From Tetmemena sp. SeJ-2015 (Eukaryota > Ciliophora > Spirotrichea > Sporadotrichida > Oxytrichidae): a DNA stretch of 19,534 nucleotides. Position numbers and translations under genes: made by a program. Positions 8,543 through 18,281 of the stretch are shown here, one piece after another. The notes under the pieces were generated by a model. The model worked only from the letters and a program-made list of their open reading frames with translations, ran no database searches and was not told the origin of the DNA. Position 1 is the stretch's first letter; each line of letters starts with the position of its first letter. Location: positions 1 to 19,534 of the forward strand of contig JAJKFJ010021916.1 of assembly GCA_027382625.1 (NCBI GenBank), in the 5' to 3' direction.

Positions 8543-8958
8543 ATTATTTTTAATTTGTTAGAAATAATATGATATATTTATCCAACAAAAAGCACAAGGA
8601 TTTTTCAATCGAATACCAATAATTTAAGGTAGTCTGTCGCATTCAATATCCTCAGCCGATCTACTGCGAGGATAGTTATTATTTAACACAGTTATTTTAA
8701 GCCGTTATTTTGGCAAATGTGAAACCGCTATAGTTCTCATATTATAAATTGTCTCTCCTATTTTTAAATCTTTTTACTAAAGATCCAAGCACCAATCACA
8801 AAAGTGAAGTCTGAAATTAACTCATATTTTTTTCTCTCTTCAAATATTTATCTATTTAACATCATTAGGGTCAAAATAAGAGATTATTAAATCGCTTTAA
8901 CAAAATTCTAAATATATTGAAGTAATTTCATATTTAATTTTAATTAAATCTATTTACA
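8543..8958. other. AT-rich intergenic stretch upstream of small secreted gene
   Basis: No protein-like frame seen. From about 8625 it is nearly identical to the right arm (11873-12215). It probably holds the promoter of the gene starting at 8959, but I can point to no specific motif. Confidence 0.45.
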
Positions 8959-9392
8959 ATGTTAAGAAATACTATTTTACTATTATCTTTATATCTTACT
9001 ATAAGTATTACAACTACTAGAACTCCAATTCATTTAGTAGTGCCAATAGAGTTTTCACAGATGATTCAACAGACTCTTTCTTCTATTATAGAATATAGGG
9101 ATCTAGTAAATATGTCTTACTCAAAGGAGTTCTAGGGTAGATACATTTGTTATTCATCCTAGAATACAATTGTGAGGAAAATTTTTATAGAACTCAGAAA
9201 ACAAATAAATAGAGAGAATTTTAGATTATCCAAACCATTTTTTGGTAATATACAAATAATTCTATATATAAGAAGTTCGTCATTGTTTTTGCATTTAATG
9301 ATATGAATGAGTTTAAAGAAGAGTTTAAAAATATCATAGAGGTTTTAATGCAAATTTTTTTATTGCCTTCATAATTAATATTTTAGTACTGA
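8959..9392 (+). CDS. Small secreted protein, two exons (left copy)
   Basis: The ATG at 8959 opens MLRNTILLLSLYLTISITTT, a typical signal peptide. Translated straight on, the frame ends soon after 9300. If 9137-9162 (26 nt, GTA...TAG, like the tiny introns of Paramecium) is removed, the frame joins EYNCEENFYRTQKTNKQ and FVIVFAFNDMNEFKEEFKNI and stops at TGA 9390-9392, giving about 135 residues. Five or more in-frame TAA/TAG codons act as Gln. The right arm holds the same gene without visible change at 11439-11872. I recognise no family; the likely fate is export from the cell. The straight reading without the intron is the alternative. Confidence 0.6.
9137..9162 (+). other. Likely 26-nt intron of the small secreted gene
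   Basis: Starts GTAGATAC and ends CATCCTAG. Its length leaves remainder 2 after division by three, exactly what is needed to move from the signal-peptide frame to the downstream frame that reads well. The same bases are at 11669-11694 in the right arm. Confidence 0.5.
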
Positions 9393-9539
9393 ATTTATAG
9401 GATAATTAATTTTTAAATTAAAACGGCTTAAATTAATGGCAGTAGAACATTCCTTATTCAAATAATTATTATTTGACACAGTTTTCAGTTATAAGAACTA
9501 ATATTTTCTACAATTTTTGTAAATGAGATATGAAAAAAT

Positions 9540-9740
9540 ATGAGCGAGCAAACCATGTCTAGTTCTGAGCAGAAGATAGCCTAATAAAGTAAAGGTAGAG
9601 TGACTGATATAAATAAATAGCATTTGTTTAACATTAATTCAAGTGTTATAAACTAATAGATAATATATTCAAAATTCAAAGGCGGTGGATAAGTTAGATA
9701 TTTTTATTTTGCTAAAAAAATTTAAATTATATTCATATGA
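9540..9740 (+). CDS. 66-codon ORF, left copy; unknown function
   Basis: The ATG at 9540 opens MSEQTMSSSEQKIAQQSKGR and the frame runs to TGA at 9738-9740, with several TAA/TAG codons as Gln. The right-arm copy (11090-11290, minus) differs at a handful of bases; within the ORF these are synonymous (TTG/TTA, TTC/TTT) or conservative (Ser/Asn, Ile/Leu), which suggests selection on protein. The last 15 or so codons look like AT-rich filler, so the real exon may end at a splice donor after KFKGGG near 9690 and continue in a Gly-rich block near 9870. No family recognised. Confidence 0.5.
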
Positions 9741-9833
9741 ATAATTATGCTATTTAAAAAATATTTGCCAAAATTATTTTAATTTTTCACTTAAGCTCTC
9801 TGGATTGATTTTTTGTGTGTTTGAATTAATTGA

Positions 9834-10475
9834 TATGTGGTTTAGACATATTAATGTTTTTCACTTAGTGGTAGTTGTGGACGTGGTGGTCAGTGGTAAC
9901 TGTTAGGTTTTGATAAAATTATTCTGAAGTTGGAATCTAATTCCTCACACTATCTTTAAAATAATAACAGAATGATTATTATCTGGTCTCTCATTTTAGA
10001 AATTAGCTTTCAGTTTTTTACATCATCGGTTAATAAAATATCAGAGATTTCAAACAATTTATCATAAATCAATAAAAAAGGAACTAATCAGATATTGACC
10101 AGTAAGAATTAATAAATAAACAAAAATATATTATATAGGTTTAAAAGGATCTTTGAATGCAATTCCAAATCTGAGCATAAATAATCGTTACAAGCGGAAT
10201 ATCAATAGAGGATTTAATTTTAATATTTTAATCTCAACAAATTTATCAATGCTACCCTTTAATATTATTAGAAATAAAAGTGCTTCTTCATGACTCTATA
10301 ACCTATTCTCTACCTTAAATGCTACAGATTTTTTTTATTTGTTTATTTTAGCTTATATTAAAAATAAGAAAATTATTTTTAGAACATAAAACATTCGCAA
10401 TGTCCTCCTTCAATAAGTTCTATCTACTGGAGAAATTAATAAAGAAGCAAAGTTGCTAGATGTGAATACTGGTGA
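9834..10475 (+). CDS. Tentative coding block with Gly/Cys motif (left copy)
   Basis: Open for 213 codons between TGA codons. The promising part is about 9850-10010, with LSGSCGRGGQWQLLGFDKII followed by LKLESNSSHYL. The right arm has the same stretch on the minus strand (about 10985 down to 10820). One base differs in length near 10000, and beyond it the right copy reads differently. It could be a later exon of the gene starting at 9540. From about 10160 onward the opposite strand is more convincingly coding, so the long ORF is partly accidental. Confidence 0.27.
10150..10213 (-). pseudogene. Exon fragment at inner end of left arm
   Basis: On the minus strand this reads IDIPLVTIIYAQIWNC. The matching right-arm sequence on the plus strand (about 10627-10675) reads IDIPLLTVIYAKIWNC. 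Differences are synonymous (CCG/CCA, TGC/TGT) or conservative (V/L, I/V, Q/K), a pattern expected of protein-coding sequence. The left arm has only this tail, not the spacer exon that precedes it, so it is a truncated copy. Confidence 0.55.
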
Positions 10476-10619
10476 TGGGGCTTCCTGTATTCCTCAGCTT
10501 TACTCAACTGATAAATTACTGGTTCCAGCTATCTCTTCTAGTTCTGGAAACTTCTTAATTGTTTATTCTTTGCGCAAAGCTGATCTTACTGTTATCAAGG
10601 CCATCAAGATCTCTTTCAC
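10214..10619. other. Central spacer of the inverted repeat
   Basis: About 406 bases with no counterpart in either arm. The arm match fades just outside a shared GAGGAT-like string at 10208-10213 and its reverse complement near 10620. The spacer holds most of a coding exon on the plus strand (see 10294-10680), so it is not a simple hairpin loop. A spacer of this size is long for a foldback artefact of one sequencing read, but would fit an inverted duplication or an amplification chimera. Confidence 0.8.
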
Positions 10620-10680
10620 ATCCTCATTGATATTCCACTTTTAACGGTTATTTATGCTAAGATTTGGAATTGTAATATAG
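10294..10680 (+). CDS. Propeller-like exon in the central spacer
   Basis: Open in one frame from 10294 to about 10620, then best continued in the next frame to about 10680. It reads IRNVLLQQVLSTGEINKEAK, CIPQLYSTDKLLVPAI and SGNFLIVYSLRKADLTVI, the strand-turn style of the surface-protein blocks elsewhere in the window. The last part reads IDIPLLTVIYAKIWNC, conserved with the fragment at 10150-10213. A single-base problem or short intron near 10615 explains the frame change. The 63-residue reading usual for the standard code (from 10453) is only the inner part. It may be an exon of the surface-protein gene or of a paralogue. Confidence 0.58.
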
Positions 10681-10743
10681 GACCCTTTAAACCTATATAA
10701 TATATTTTGGTTTATTTATAAATTCTTACTGGTCAATATCTGA

Positions 10744-11089
10744 TTAGTTCCTTCTCTATTGATTTATGATAAATTGTTTGAAATCTCTAATATTTTATTA
10801 TCCAATAATCTAAAAAACTGAAAGCCAATTCTAAAATGAGAGACCAGATAATAATCATTCTATTAATATTTTAAAGATAGTGTGAGGAATTAGATTCCAA
10901 CTTCAGAATAATTTTATCAAAACCTAACAGTTACCACTGACCACCACGTCCACAACTACCACTAAGTGAAAAACATTAATATGTGTAAACCACATATTAA
11001 TTAATTCAAACACACAAAAAATCAATCCAGAGAGCTTAAGTGAAAAATTAAAATAATTTTGGCAAATATTTTTTAAATAGCATAATTAT
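10744..11089. other. Right-arm counterpart of 9740-10100
   Basis: Mirror of the left-arm stretch with the Gly/Cys motif; on the minus strand it reads the same LSGSCGRGGQWQ near 10950. No separate gene seen. Confidence 0.35.
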
Positions 11090-11290
11090 TCATATGAATA
11101 TAATTTAAATTTTTTTAGCAAAATAAAAATATCTAACTTATCCACCGCCTTTAAATTTTGAATATAATATCTATTAGTTTATAACATTTGAATTAATGTT
11201 AAATAAATGCTATTTATTTATATCAGTCACTCTACCTTTACTTTATTAGGCTATCTTCTGCTCAGAACTAGACATGGTTTGCTCGCTCAT
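11090..11290 (-). CDS. 66-codon ORF, right copy; unknown function
   Basis: Inverted copy of the ORF at 9540-9740, with ATG at 11290-11288 and TGA at 11092-11090, and the same length. It begins with the same Ser/Gln-rich residues. Changes from the left copy are silent or conservative, and the possible exon end at a Gly-rich KFKGGG is kept. Downstream, a TGA present in the left arm (9831-9833) is TAA here. Confidence 0.5.
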
Positions 11291-11438
11291 ATTTTTTCAT
11301 ATATCCCATTTACAAAAATTGTAGAAAATATTAGTTCTTTTAACTGAAAACTGTGTCAAATAATAGTTATTTTAATAAGGAATGTTCTACTGCCATTAAT
11401 TTAAACAGTTTTAATTTAAAATTAATTATCCTATAAAT

Positions 11439-11872
11439 TCAGTACTAAAATATTAATTATGAAGGCAATAAAAAAATTTGCATTAAAACCTCTATGATAT
11501 TTTTAAACTCTTCTTTAAACTCATTCATATCATTAAATGCAAAAACAATGACGAACTTCTTATATATAGAATTATTTGTATATTACCAAAAAATGGTTTG
11601 GATAATCTAAAATTCTCTCTATTTATTTGTTTTCTGAGTTCTATAAAAATTTTCCTCACAATTGTATTCTAGGATGAATAACAAATGTATCTACCCTAGA
11701 ACTCCTTTGAGTAAGACATATTTACTAGATCCCTATATTCTATAATAGAAGAAAGAGTCTGTTGAATCATCTGTGAAAACTCTATTGGCACTACTAAATG
11801 AATTGGAGTTCTAGTAGTTGTAATACTTATAGTAAGATATAAAGATAATAGTAAAATAGTATTTCTTAACAT
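11439..11872 (-). CDS. Small secreted protein, two exons (right copy)
   Basis: Inverted copy of 8959-9392 with no difference that I can see. The ATG is at 11872, the signal peptide and the 26-nt intron (11669-11694) are kept, and TGA is at 11441-11439. Both copies are therefore potentially functional. Confidence 0.58.
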
Positions 11873-12384
11873 TGTAAATAGATTTAATTAAAATTAAATA
11901 TGAAATTACTTCAATATATTTAGAATTTTGTTAAAGCGATTTAATAATCTCTTATTTTGACCCTAATGATGTTAAATAGATAAATATTTGAAGAGAGAAA
12001 AAAATATGAGTTAATTTCAGACTTCACTTTTGTGATTGGTGCTTGGATCTTTAGTAAAAAGATTTAAAAATAGGAGAGACAATTTATAATATGAGAACTA
12101 TAGCGGTTTCACATTTGCCAAAATAACGGCTTAAAATAACTGTGTTAAATAATAACTATCCTCGCAGTAGATCGGCTGAGGATATTGAATGCGACAGACT
12201 ACCTTAAATTATTGGTATTGTTTTAAATTATCCATTCCTCCTCCAACGACTAAACCCAATATCTTATTTCTAACAATTAGAAAATCTATACAAAAAATTA
12301 TTTACTCGACAGGAAGACTCAGAGTTGGTTGATCTTAACTCATATTTCAAATTTAATTTTTAGAGAATAAGAGGATTTTTAACT
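11873..12384. other. AT-rich stretch with an arm-specific patch
   Basis: Bases 11873-12220 match the left arm closely. About 12225-12375 does not match the left-arm patch at about 8470-8620, apart from a short TTGTTAGAAATAA anchor. No supported gene. Confidence 0.45.
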
Positions 12385-12773
12385 TCCTAATATAATAACA
12401 TTGAAAAAATCAATATATAGAGTTATAAAATGTCAGACGTCTTACTATATAAATCTTTTAAAATTAAAATTGTTTTTGTCGTGTTGAAATTAATTCCGCC
12501 GGAAATAATTATAATTTTTCGACAGCAAAAGGTTTATGGAAGTCTTAAAATGTTTCTTTTTTTCTTAAAAAACAATTTCCTGAAAATATTGTAGAAGTAT
12601 AATTGCAAACTGCCACTTTTTGGCAGAAGTTTAAAGATAGATTCAGGTAATATTTCGTTTATTTAACTTACTATGTTGTAGTCTATCTGAGTTAGCCTTG
12701 AAGGTTGCCCACAAGAAGTGAAGAAGTTTATTTACCTTGAGTTGAGTATCATTTATAGCAATATGGTTTATTT

Positions 12774-13116
12774 TTGAATAGTCAAAAGTTAAATGCAAGC
12801 TGAAATAACCTATTTAAGTGATATAATTGGAGGATTGTAGTTTTTTCAGTTGGATTGATATTTTTAATTCTAGGTGGGATTTAAATGAGAACAGAAAATA
12901 AATTAAATGTGCTTTATTAAACTTAAACATTACTCATTAATTAAATAAAACACCCATCTAAAATGATTAATTCATTAGCACACTGGTGCATCGGTACATT
13001 AAAGGCGCACTTTATTTTGCACTAGAATTGTACTAATGCACTACCCAGATAAGGTGGAATATTAAAATGCGAATTAAATTAATAGATGCACTGGGGAATA
13101 GGGTTTTGTTTGTGAG
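12774..13116. other. Right-arm-only segment
   Basis: About 345 bases with no counterpart in the left arm, which carries a coding block instead (7665-8068). It contains several TGCACT/GCAC strings between 12975 and 13100 and no protein-like frame. It may be an insertion that replaced the exon, or the ancestral state before an exon was gained. Confidence 0.5.
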
Positions 13117-13363
13117 TGAATATTTTAAAAGCAAAATTAGAGATTGTATGAGTAACACTGTTTTGTTTACTAATTCATATCAGCAATTATATAATTGAGA
13201 TTCAACTTAAATTCTTCAAATTTATCAACAATATAAATAGATTTCAGCAACACTCAATATATACCTTTACTAAAATAGGTGTTTCATGTTAAAGGTATAT
13301 AAATTTATATAACAAAATTTTATTAGAAAATTCAATTAAATTTTTTTAAATAAAAAGGTTTAA

Positions 13364-14045
13364 ATGGAATTAAAAAATAAGCCGTAAAGGTATAAATAAA
13401 CAAGAATAAATTAGTGTAACCACATCAGGGATTACTTATAAACCGATATTTTTGTGGCAAGCTATCAAGAAATAAGAATCTGGTGGAGTTAATTATACTA
13501 TCACTCCTGAAGTAATTTTTCTGAGTACCTTGACTCTAACTAGACAAATGATATGCCCAAAAAACATATGTTATTGTTGGATGGTCTTAAATGCTAAAAA
13601 AGGACTATTTTGTCATCCTGCCTGGTATGTAATGGACACTCCACAGTGTTAAGGGACACCTTCAGGAGGCATAATCCAGAATAATGCGAGTCGTTTACCA
13701 AGAAATACTATCTCCGTTAGAGACGCCAAACCAGTATCAAATAGTACCATTACATCTCCCTCCCGAGTTCTCTTGCCGATTTTAACAGCTATAATAACTC
13801 CTTGAGGGCTCTACTATGCAAAGGGAGGGGATCATGGTCAGGAAATCCAACTTGAGGAGTAGTATTTTCTGTCAAGGCTTCGGTACTCGCCATAATCCAC
13901 GCACTCTCAATTATTCACCGATGGATTTTTAAACTGGATCACCTCGAGGCGAATAAACTCAAAGAGCAGGTCATTAAGAAAGTGCCGAAAAACCTCCCTA
14001 ACCCAAGGCAAGGTGGCTTTGCTGCCACTTCATGGGTCGTAGATT
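13364..14045 (+). pseudogene. Cys/His-containing ORF, right copy, frame-broken
   Basis: Counterpart of 6735-7416. The ATG (13364) is conserved, but small indels (near 13410 and 13600) break the frame that is intact in the left arm. The TGA inside the reading (13853-13855) is shared, and after it the frame reads ASVLAIIHALSIIHRWIFKL and NLPNPRQGGFAATSWVVDF without a break, where the left copy needs a frame change. Each arm thus preserves a part that the other has lost. Confidence 0.4.
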
Positions 14046-14385
14046 TTTAATTTACTAATATAGTTCTCAATAAGAAATAAACAATTCTAACCTATCTTCT
14101 CATTTCCAACTTCTTAGTTTAATTAAATTAGTTGACTTCCATTTAATTTACTTTATGGAGAGTGAACTTAATGTGCGCTTTGAATTCATTTATGTAAAAC
14201 TGGCTCAATCTCAAGATAGAAAAAATAGAGATTTAAGAAAGATGCGATTTTTAAATCATAACCCCTAAAAGAGAGTATCTTTTCAAATGGCTGAAGAAAA
14301 AACTTTAATTTTAATTTAAACAAGTCCCATATCTTCGTGATTAGAATATTTTTAACTGACAATTGGTTTAATTTCAAACTCTTGT

Positions 14386-14917
14386 TTTATTATTTAAACT
14401 TGTTTTCCTTTTAATTAGAGCTCTATTATAAAGTTTGAGGTTTCATCAAATGTGAGGCCAACTATATATTTTAGAGAACTTGTAGATGATCGATAAAAGA
14501 CTGTAAGCTATTGTATTCCACTCTGAGCTATGGCCAACATGGCCTAGGAAGAGGGATCTTAATTATCACTTGGGAGTTTCTTGAAGAAAAGGACCTAGCC
14601 AGAATCATGCTTTATTTTAAGGAGGTGAATGAATCTTAGTGAGAAGAAAAGTACTCGAAGGCATCATGCAACCAGCATAAGTTTTGGAGCAAGGTAGGCA
14701 ACAGATTACAAATTACTGTTTGGTCGATGGGCATGAAATTCACTTTTAAATGCCCGATCCTCTTACCTCTTGATCCCAAAAGAGATGAAGCCCTTTACTT
14801 TAGTGGCTCCTGTTTTCCGTAAGGATCTTAAAGCCCTAAACCCCTAGCAAAAAGGGTTTTCCTATTCATCCATTACCCTATCTTTCAAGTATATATTTTG
14901 GGCAAACCCCTATATTC
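14386..14917 (-). pseudogene. Surface-protein gene, right copy: long propeller-like block, smeared
   Basis: Reverse-complement copy of 5937-6450. Bases 14400-14740 agree well and keep the Gln codons. From about 14740 up to 14917 many bases have become copies of a neighbour (for example GCTGCT-type text turned into runs of T or G), which breaks the frame. This looks more like poor base calling than decay, so the gene may be intact in the cell. Confidence 0.55.
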
Positions 14918-15239
14918 ACATATTCTTAATTCATCCATTTTTATACATAAAACACTATCTCATAATAATTTGTGTCAAATTTTAATATTTTTGGTGAATG
15001 AAAATAATTTCATTTTATGATATCTTTATCCATTGATTGTAAGAAAGCTAAATAGCTGACAATATTAGGATTATTAAATTGAGAGAAAATATGAAGAAAA
15101 AATAAGAATGGAAGCACCATGAATTACTTGCAAAGATAGCAGACCAAAGTTACTATACTCTTACTTAAATAAAAATCTTATAAAAAAATTCAATGTTCTC
15201 TTCTTTTATTCAAAATCTAAGAGATATATGAAAAGTTAA

Positions 15240-15800
15240 AATACTTAATTTCGACTCATTATGTATTCGAAAATAAAATGCAGAGAAAGAATGATTTTTA
15301 AAGCTTACCTAAAAATAAAAATATTTGTAAAAAGAATGAAAAAAATTAAAAAAAGAAAGAAAAGTTAATTTTTAAACAATAAAAAAAAGTTATATTGTGA
15401 TTTGGAGATGATAAAACGGGGATTGATCCTGCATTCAATTATTTTTTAAATTTTAAATAGGGGTTTAAAAATTTATATGTAAGTAATTTTGGAGGACCCC
15501 GATCTTGGCTAGACATCCATTGCTATGAAAAAAACTAAACCTGAAATTTAATAAAAAAATTTCCCGTGTAATTAAGAACCTAAGTAAGAAGAATAGAAAA
15601 TGTTCCATTTTGTTTATTTATTAACCCTTCTTCCTCCTTTGAAAAACAAAAGGGAAAAAAATTTCCAGAGTTTAAAATAGGGGTGGTATTCATTTTTTCT
15701 TTTAAGTAGAATAAGTAAAAACATCGGGTTTTTTAGAATAGGTAACTCGCATCTCGCTTTCGTTTTATAAACTTTTTAAATATTATAAATAAGATAATCT
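15240..15800 (-). pseudogene. Surface-protein gene, right copy: cadherin-like block, smeared
   Basis: Matches 4966-5600 in reverse complement. Short islands are clear (15470-15500, 15565-15600, 15740-15770), but runs of A, T and G replace much of the text between them, so no continuous frame can be read. Confidence 0.5.
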
Positions 15801-16019
15801 TCTCTTCTCAATTAAATCATTTTTAAAAGCTAAACTTGAATTTTTTTTTTCATTAAACAAATTCCCTTTTAAATAAAAAAATTTTTTAAAAAAATTTAAT
15901 TTAAAAAATATTAATTTATTAAAAATTTTTTTAATAACTTTTCTCAAAATTTTTTAATTAAAAAATTCATTTGTAAAAATTTCATTATAAGTTAAAAAAT
16001 AAATTTTTCTACATTCATT

Positions 16020-16485
16020 TTTAATTAAAAGTAATATGAAAAATCTCTGAGAGTATATATTGTGATTTGCATCTGTGTTGGTTAAGTGAATAGGGGTTTG
16101 AAAATATGAATATTGTGGAGGGAGAAGTTATTAAGATGTTGGAGAATATAATGGCGTATCGGATGAGGACAGGACAAAATAAAAAAAAAAATGAGACTGT
16201 TGAAGCTAAAACAGTTATTTCAATCATCTATTATAATCAAACCTTTACTCATAAATATTTTAATTGAGTTAAATTTTAAATGAGTTTGGGGAATAATGAG
16301 GGAAAAGGGTAGATTGAGGTTTTGAACACGACCAGTTTGGAAAAACCAAATTTTTCGCTAGCTTTGTAAAAATGATTCGTTTGTTAGTAGCTTCGGTTAG
16401 ATATCCAGAGAATTTTAAGCCCCAAAACTATCATACCCTTTTTAGAATCAGAAGCCAGCCCAGTATTATAATCATTTATTAATAA
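16020..16485 (-). pseudogene. Surface-protein gene, right copy: propeller-to-cadherin block, partly smeared
   Basis: Copy of about 4270-4700. The stretch 16030-16190 is well kept. About 16260-16480 shows neighbour-copy differences such as AATGG to AAGGG that shift the frame. The left arm gives the better reading. Confidence 0.5.
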
Positions 16486-16489
16486 TCAT

Positions 16490-17288
16490 GTTTAATAAAT
16501 TTGCAATTATAAAAAGTATTCTTTACTTTACTATTCTCTATTTTAGTTTTAAATTATTCAATATTATTTAATTTTTTTAAGATATCAATATTAAGTATTT
16601 GCTTTTAAAGGAGATTTTAAAAATGAAAAGCCAATAAATACTTTTACTTTTAATAATAGAGAAGGACAAGAATTAGCAAGGAATTGACCCAAAGTAAAAT
16701 AAAATTTTTTTGGCGATTCTAAAGGGGTTAAATTATCGGGTTTTTATCTTTAAAATTTGATACTTAAATGTTAAAAGTTAATCTATTAAAAAAGTAATAA
16801 AAATATTTAAACGAGTTGCTAATCCCAAATAAGAATAAAATTTTAATTGCATTCAGAATAAATTTTAAAAGAATAAATTCATCAAAAAAGAAAAAATTTG
16901 GGACTTTTTTACAAAATTTAAAATTTTAAAATGGCCATATCTTTTGCATTTAATTTGCTCAAGTTTTACTAATACTGCTCTAAATAAATTTTAATTTTTC
17001 TTATCAAACTTGATTGAAATCAATAAATAATAAAAATTATTAAGGTTAAATGTAATGGCTATGTAAAAATAGAAAGAGCCAAGCTCAAAGATAACATTAC
17101 TTAGGTGATTAGAGAGTAACTCCTCCTCTGCTAATGCTTTTTGCTTAAACTATATTCATCAAATCAATTTAAACAATAAACTTTTAAAAATCTAATTATA
17201 ATTTATCTTTTAAAAATTAATTCAAATATTATCTTTGAGTTATTATTTTTAAGTAAAAGCATAGAAATAAAAAATTTAACAATTTTAT
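16490..17288. other. AT-rich stretch with empty transposon site
   Basis: Contains the unoccupied TTA (16830-16832) matching the element's insertion site in the left arm. Near 17070-17170 a short minus-strand frame is protein-like (ISRGGVTLQSPK) and may be another small block of the surface-protein gene. The rest looks noncoding. Confidence 0.4.
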
Positions 17289-17900
17289 TCAGAAAATATT
17301 ACAAAAATAAAAAATAGGATTAGTATAAATTATCATTTTAATTTTGCAACAGGATTTAATAAAAATTTTGATTAGAAAACTAATAAGAATCTAAAAAGTT
17401 TCTTTCCTTGAAAATCTTAAAATAAAAGATTAAGAATTCTTATTTATTTTATAGTATAGGAGTTAAAAATAAAAAAAGAAAAAGTTTCTGAAGAATGGTC
17501 TTGTTTTCATAATAATTTATGAAATTAATTAACAATACATTTTTGAATAATTGTAAAATATTTATTTTCTAGCGATAGAGCCTGTAAAGTAATTGTACTC
17601 GACAAATCTGAGATTTTCTAAAGCAAATATTTGAAATAAAGGAATAAATTTACTGGAGGTGGAGTCTCTTCCAATGAGTACTATATTTCCACTAATTTAC
17701 TAAGCAATCAAGTTCATATCATAATGAATTATAATACGATTATATATTTGAATATCGGAATAAGACTCGGCAGTATAATAACTTTTAAGTAAGGTGTTAT
17801 TTGAAATGGCTCCAATCTGGATTGCTACCTGAGAGTTAGATTGATAATATACTCCACTGTACCACAGAGTCTAATTCTATTTATAGCCAGAACTATAAAT
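17289..17900 (-). CDS. Surface-protein gene: propeller-like block (copy with 5' end in window)
   Basis: Open for 203 codons, with TGA at 17903-17901 upstream and TGA at 17291-17289. It reads YKQNQTLWYSGVYYQSNSQV, QQISGNIVLIGRDSTSSKF and EYNYFTGSIARKQIF. Compared with 1-291 it has one more base, which keeps the frame open through a stretch that is broken in the left arm. Several TAA/TAG codons encode Gln. Coding quality fades below about 17540, where it becomes AT-rich. It lies downstream of the block at 18282-18605 in the same gene. Confidence 0.65.
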
Positions 17901-18281
17901 TCATTTAAGTCCATAACTGCTTTATTTTATGGTTTACATCATAAAAATTATAAGGAGAATAAATATACAGTGACAAAAAATAGCTTGAAGGAAAATAAAT
18001 TGTGAAAGAAGAAGTAACAATATATTTTTATTTTTAAAAATGTTTTTTTTCTCTGATAATTTGGCATTATTTTTTAAAAGAATGTATATTTAAAAAGTTT
18101 TATTCTTAGAACAAATATTTTTTAAATATGGAAGTTACAAAAAAAATTAATAAATTATAACGGGTAAGAATTAGTTTAGGATGAAAAAAACCTTCTATAA
18201 TTCTCAAAATATTTGAATTTGTTTTTAACTAATAGACAGGTAAATATAAAATAAATAATAAAAAAATGATAAATAAATTGT
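17901..18281. other. AT-rich gap between coding blocks
   Basis: Beyond the inverted repeat. No clear frame; probably intron or internal eliminated sequence. It has no partner elsewhere in the window. Confidence 0.4.

Larger units (their letters stand above)
1..10213 (+). repeat. Left arm of giant inverted repeat
   Basis: This arm is the reverse complement of about 10620-17846. Anchors seen by eye: 1-50 pairs with 17797-17846, 4680-4710 with 16028-16057, 5041 with about 15742, 8221 with about 12628, 8959-9392 with 11439-11872, and 10160-10213 with 10620-10670. The match starts at base 1, so the arm may extend beyond the window. The left arm is about 3 kb longer, nearly all because of the transposable element at 969-3887. 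Arms are close to identical between 8630 and 10150 and diverge outward. Non-homologous patches occur at about 7665-8068 and 8470-8620. A real inverted duplication fits best, but a tail-to-tail join of two haplotypes or an amplification chimera is possible. Confidence 0.93.
10620..17846 (-). repeat. Right arm of giant inverted repeat
   Basis: Reverse-complement partner of 1-10213. It lacks the 2.9-kb transposable element: the corresponding site at 16830-16832 is a single TTA (read on the minus strand) with matching flanks on both sides. Coding blocks in this arm run on the minus strand and continue upstream to the start of the surface-protein gene at 19221, so this arm holds the copy with the 5' end in view. 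Between about 14740 and 16990 it differs from the left arm mostly by bases turned into copies of their neighbours, which looks like poor consensus quality rather than mutation. Confidence 0.92.

Noticed and set aside
16021..16227. 68-codon minus-strand ORF with hydrophobic residues
   Set aside because: Shadow of the cadherin-like end of the block at 16020-16485; the better frame is clear in the left arm.
1..17846. Simple read-foldback artefact as the whole explanation of the palindrome
   Set aside because: A foldback would copy the transposon and both replaced patches into the other arm; they are absent, and arm differences in coding parts look selected. A haplotype join or amplification chimera cannot be excluded.
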